Of a stretch of DNA of 64,000 bases, positions 62,108-64,000 are shown piece by piece. A program made the position numbers and the translations under genes. Every line of letters begins with the position of its first letter. Positions within the stretch are counted from its first letter, which is position 1. Below the pieces are notes generated by a model. The model was not told the DNA's origin. It was given only the letters and a program-made list of their open reading frames with translations, and searched no databases. The DNA is taken from contig NZ_FPIP01000012.1 in the NCBI RefSeq assembly GCF_900119075.1, forward strand, positions 23,893 to 87,892, in the 5' to 3' direction. The DNA comes from Ruminococcus flavefaciens (GTDB taxonomy: Bacteria; Bacillota; Clostridia; Oscillospirales; Ruminococcaceae).

Positions 62108-63646
62108 TTATTCAAGAGCTTTGTACTCATTATAGTCAATAGCTTCGATTACACATTGTTCTCTTTTCATGAAGTCCTCATAGGAAATACCATAATACTT
62201 CAATATGTACTCTCCATAGCTAACATTGTCTTTCAAAACTCCAGAAAAAATATTTTTATTACTGAGGTCATCACAGGCATATTTCTGATATGGTAATAAC
62301 ATAATTTCAACGACCTTTGACTTTGACGACATCTGCTCCTGCAAGTATTTATACCTTATATGGTCATAAAGACAATTGGTGATATTCATATTTGCAAATA
62401 AAACAAGAATGCTGCATGATATACATATCAGTATCATCTTATAAACATCCCAAACTGAACTTTTTATTCTTTTCATGCAAGCAAATAATACTTCAAGGAA
62501 GAATAATATCCAAAATAGATACTCAATAAAAAAACATCTTGCAGTTACAGGCGATACTATAGCAAATGGAAGCGTAAGTATAATGGAGCTGAATAAATAT
62601 AACAATGCACGTAAACGCTCATCAAACTTAAGATAAATAACAGTATTGTATATCAAAGCACATATATACAAGAATGTAAAAGAAAGCTCTATAGCTCTGA
62701 TTCTCATTGAAGAGCTAAGGATTGTAAGTTCTTGAAAAACAGAGGTAAACATCAGATAAATAACAAAAAGCCAGCAGCAAATAATACAAAGTCCTGCATA
62801 CTTGAATTTCTTAACTTCTCTGTTTCTGTAATAAAACACAGTGAATGCAACAGTAGCAAGTATATGAATTATCCAGAAATCCTTGCAGAAATGAGGAAGT
62901 ACATAACAAAAGATATGCATGAAAGTATCAGCTAAAGATGTTTTAAAACCTCTTGTACCAAGTTCATCTGCATTAACAGCTACTGTATGATATACATCAT
63001 GTGAAAACATTAATGCCGCACCTGAAATTGCTCCTGCCAAAAAACAAAAATGATGAAGAAAAAGTTTCTTTTTTCTCACATATATTGCAATTACGACAAA
63101 AACGCATAACATAATATTATATATTGTAAGGTGCTCAACACAAAGGCAACCGAAAAAACCCATAATAAGAAACAAAACAGAAGAGTAAAGCTTCGGCTTA
63201 TAATCCTCAAAAATAAATTTAAAAGAACATAGTAAATATATCAATGTAAATATAAATGCAAAACAATAATTGTTAAATCCCGATATCCATCTGAAAATTT
63301 CAGTGTAAATACTAGAAGGTATAAGCTGTATAAGAATAAATACAGAAAGAAAAGATACAGGTCTAGGGATATGTTGTTTCCTTACAAGCTTTTCAATCAA
63401 CACAACAAGACTCATGAATACAGCTACATAAAAAACAGAAAAGGCAGGAATACATTGTACTGAATATCGAGTAATAAAATTGGTAAAATACCTTCCATTA
63501 GGCGAAGCATATGAACTTAGTCTGTCATCTGAAAAAGCGTAAAACCATATATAATCATCAGCACATATGAAAAGTGTAAAACCGGATATAGCAATAAAAA
63601 TAAACACTAAAATATAGCAGCAATTCGCTTTTAAAAGCTTTTTCAT
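62108..63646 (-). CDS. DUF6056-like polytopic membrane protein, paralogue
   Basis: 512 residues from ATG 63646 (MKKLLKAN) after GGGAGGAG. Shares the loop ADDYIWFYAFSDDRLSSYASPNGRYFTNFITR and the overall plan (polytopic, then a soluble end containing LLPYQKYACDDL, matching LLPYSEYSLDDL in the paralogue) with the downstream gene, so this is a tandem duplication. AT rich. It lies directly downstream of the rRNA terminator. Confidence 0.72.
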   Translation of the reverse strand: MKKLLKANCCYILVFIFIAISGFTLFICADDYIWFYAFSDDRLSSYASPNGRYFTNFITRYSVQCIPAFSVFYVAVFMSLVVLIEKLVRKQHIPRPVSFLSVFILIQLIPSSIYTEIFRWISGFNNYCFAFIFTLIYLLCSFKFIFEDYKPKLYSSVLFLIMGFFGCLCVEHLTIYNIMLCVFVVIAIYVRKKKLFLHHFCFLAGAISGAALMFSHDVYHTVAVNADELGTRGFKTSLADTFMHIFCYVLPHFCKDFWIIHILATVAFTVFYYRNREVKKFKYAGLCIICCWLFVIYLMFTSVFQELTILSSSMRIRAIELSFTFLYICALIYNTVIYLKFDERLRALLYLFSSIILTLPFAIVSPVTARCFFIEYLFWILFFLEVLFACMKRIKSSVWDVYKMILICISCSILVLFANMNITNCLYDHIRYKYLQEQMSSKSKVVEIMLLPYQKYACDDLSNKNIFSGVLKDNVSYGEYILKYYGISYEDFMKREQCVIEAIDYNEYKALE

Positions 63647-63666
63647 GTATACTCCTCCCAATATGC

Positions 63667-63697
63667 AAAAAAAGCCTATCTAAAATAGATAGGCTTT
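63667..63697 (-). terminator. rRNA operon terminator
   Basis: AAAGCCTATCTA/TAGATAGGCTTT with an AAA loop, followed on the minus strand by T7. Confidence 0.94.
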
Positions 63698-63701
63698 CAG
63701 T

Positions 63702-63817
<116 letters not shown>

Positions 63818-63884
63818 TATTTATTGAAGTTTTGAAACGAATAAAGCATAATGCGAGGCGAAACTCTGAATGAAGTAAAAAGGA

Positions 63885-64000
63885 AAAGCCCTCGACCGAT
63901 TAGTACTCGCAAGCTGAACGTGTCACCACGCTTACACTTTGAGCCTATCAAACTCATAGTCTTTGAGAGGTCTTACTCTTACGAAGGGATATCTTATCTT
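63885..64000 (-). rRNA. rrl: 23S ribosomal RNA, 3' end (runs off window)
   Basis: The minus strand carries the conserved 3' terminus of 23S rRNA, including GAGTACTAATCGGTCGAGGGC. Only about the last 115 bases are inside the window. The spacer to 5S is about 67 bases and holds no tRNA. The exact 3' end is approximate. Confidence 0.92.

Noticed and set aside
63818..63884. tRNA between 23S and 5S
   Set aside because: The 67-base spacer has no cloverleaf and is too short for a tRNA with processing sites.

Overview
The window looks like a chromosomal segment of a Gram-positive, cellulosome-forming Ruminococcus or close relative (Oscillospiraceae, Clostridia). The evidence is dockerin modules with the motif NAVDAS-(Y)-L, threonine-only linkers, a str operon with Gram-positive-type S12, consensus sigma-A promoters, strong AGGAGG ribosome binding sites, a fused PurL of clostridial type, and dipicolinate synthase genes. 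The species call is inference from these families.

Layout. 1-5.9 kb: a D-2-hydroxyacid dehydrogenase (its first base lies outside the window), proB, a dCMP deaminase, proA and a large coiled-coil membrane protein, ending at a 19-bp-stem terminator. 6.1-8.2 kb: a zinc-ribbon/kinase/PASTA protein whose kinase domain has lost its catalytic residues. 8.3-10 kb: an ABC exporter pair. 10-14.7 kb: the str operon (rpsL-rpsG-fusA-tuf), with a separate tuf promoter. 14.8-19 kb: two tandem secreted dockerin proteins. 19-21.8 kb: trkA-trkH potassium uptake. 22-31.7 kb: a HAD phosphatase with a small partner, a DUF1963 protein, glgA, purL and mtaB, separated by repeat-rich gaps. 31.9-36 kb: an HPr-like protein, a lipoprotein, a degenerate receiver/GGDEF protein, and an XRE regulator with three tandem DUF2975 membrane paralogues. 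36.4-44.8 kb: a beta-CASP nuclease, another dockerin protein, serC-serA, two lipoproteins and a GH16 glucanase. 44.8-50.3 kb: an LCP-like/tatD/PP2C/glycosyltransferase operon and a SLOG protein. 50.4-58.9 kb: alr, a TatD-associated radical SAM protein, a membrane protein, a 43-residue membrane peptide, ilvE, a YfhO-like protein and dpaA-dpaB. 58.9-64 kb: an MFS transporter behind an attenuator-like leader, a 300-bp inverted-repeat element, two DUF6056-like membrane paralogues, then 5S rRNA and the 3' end of 23S rRNA.

The genes cover amino-acid synthesis (Pro, Ser, branched-chain), purine and glycogen synthesis, potassium uptake, envelope polymer assembly, fibre degradation and spore dipicolinate. 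Intergenic DNA is dominated by an interspersed family of 24-29-bp hairpin modules. They have a TGTAGGGG outer end and a CCCG inner end, their stem arms covary between copies, and they often sit in head-to-head pairs. At least two dozen modules are present and none is inside a convincing gene.

The most notable items are the MFS leader (perfect promoter, 30-codon upstream ORF, and a terminator that also buries the ribosome binding site), the pseudokinase-PASTA protein, the covarying hairpin family (including five modules in the leader of an RNase-like gene), a 75-bp repeat found three times, and the 300-bp composite inverted repeat.
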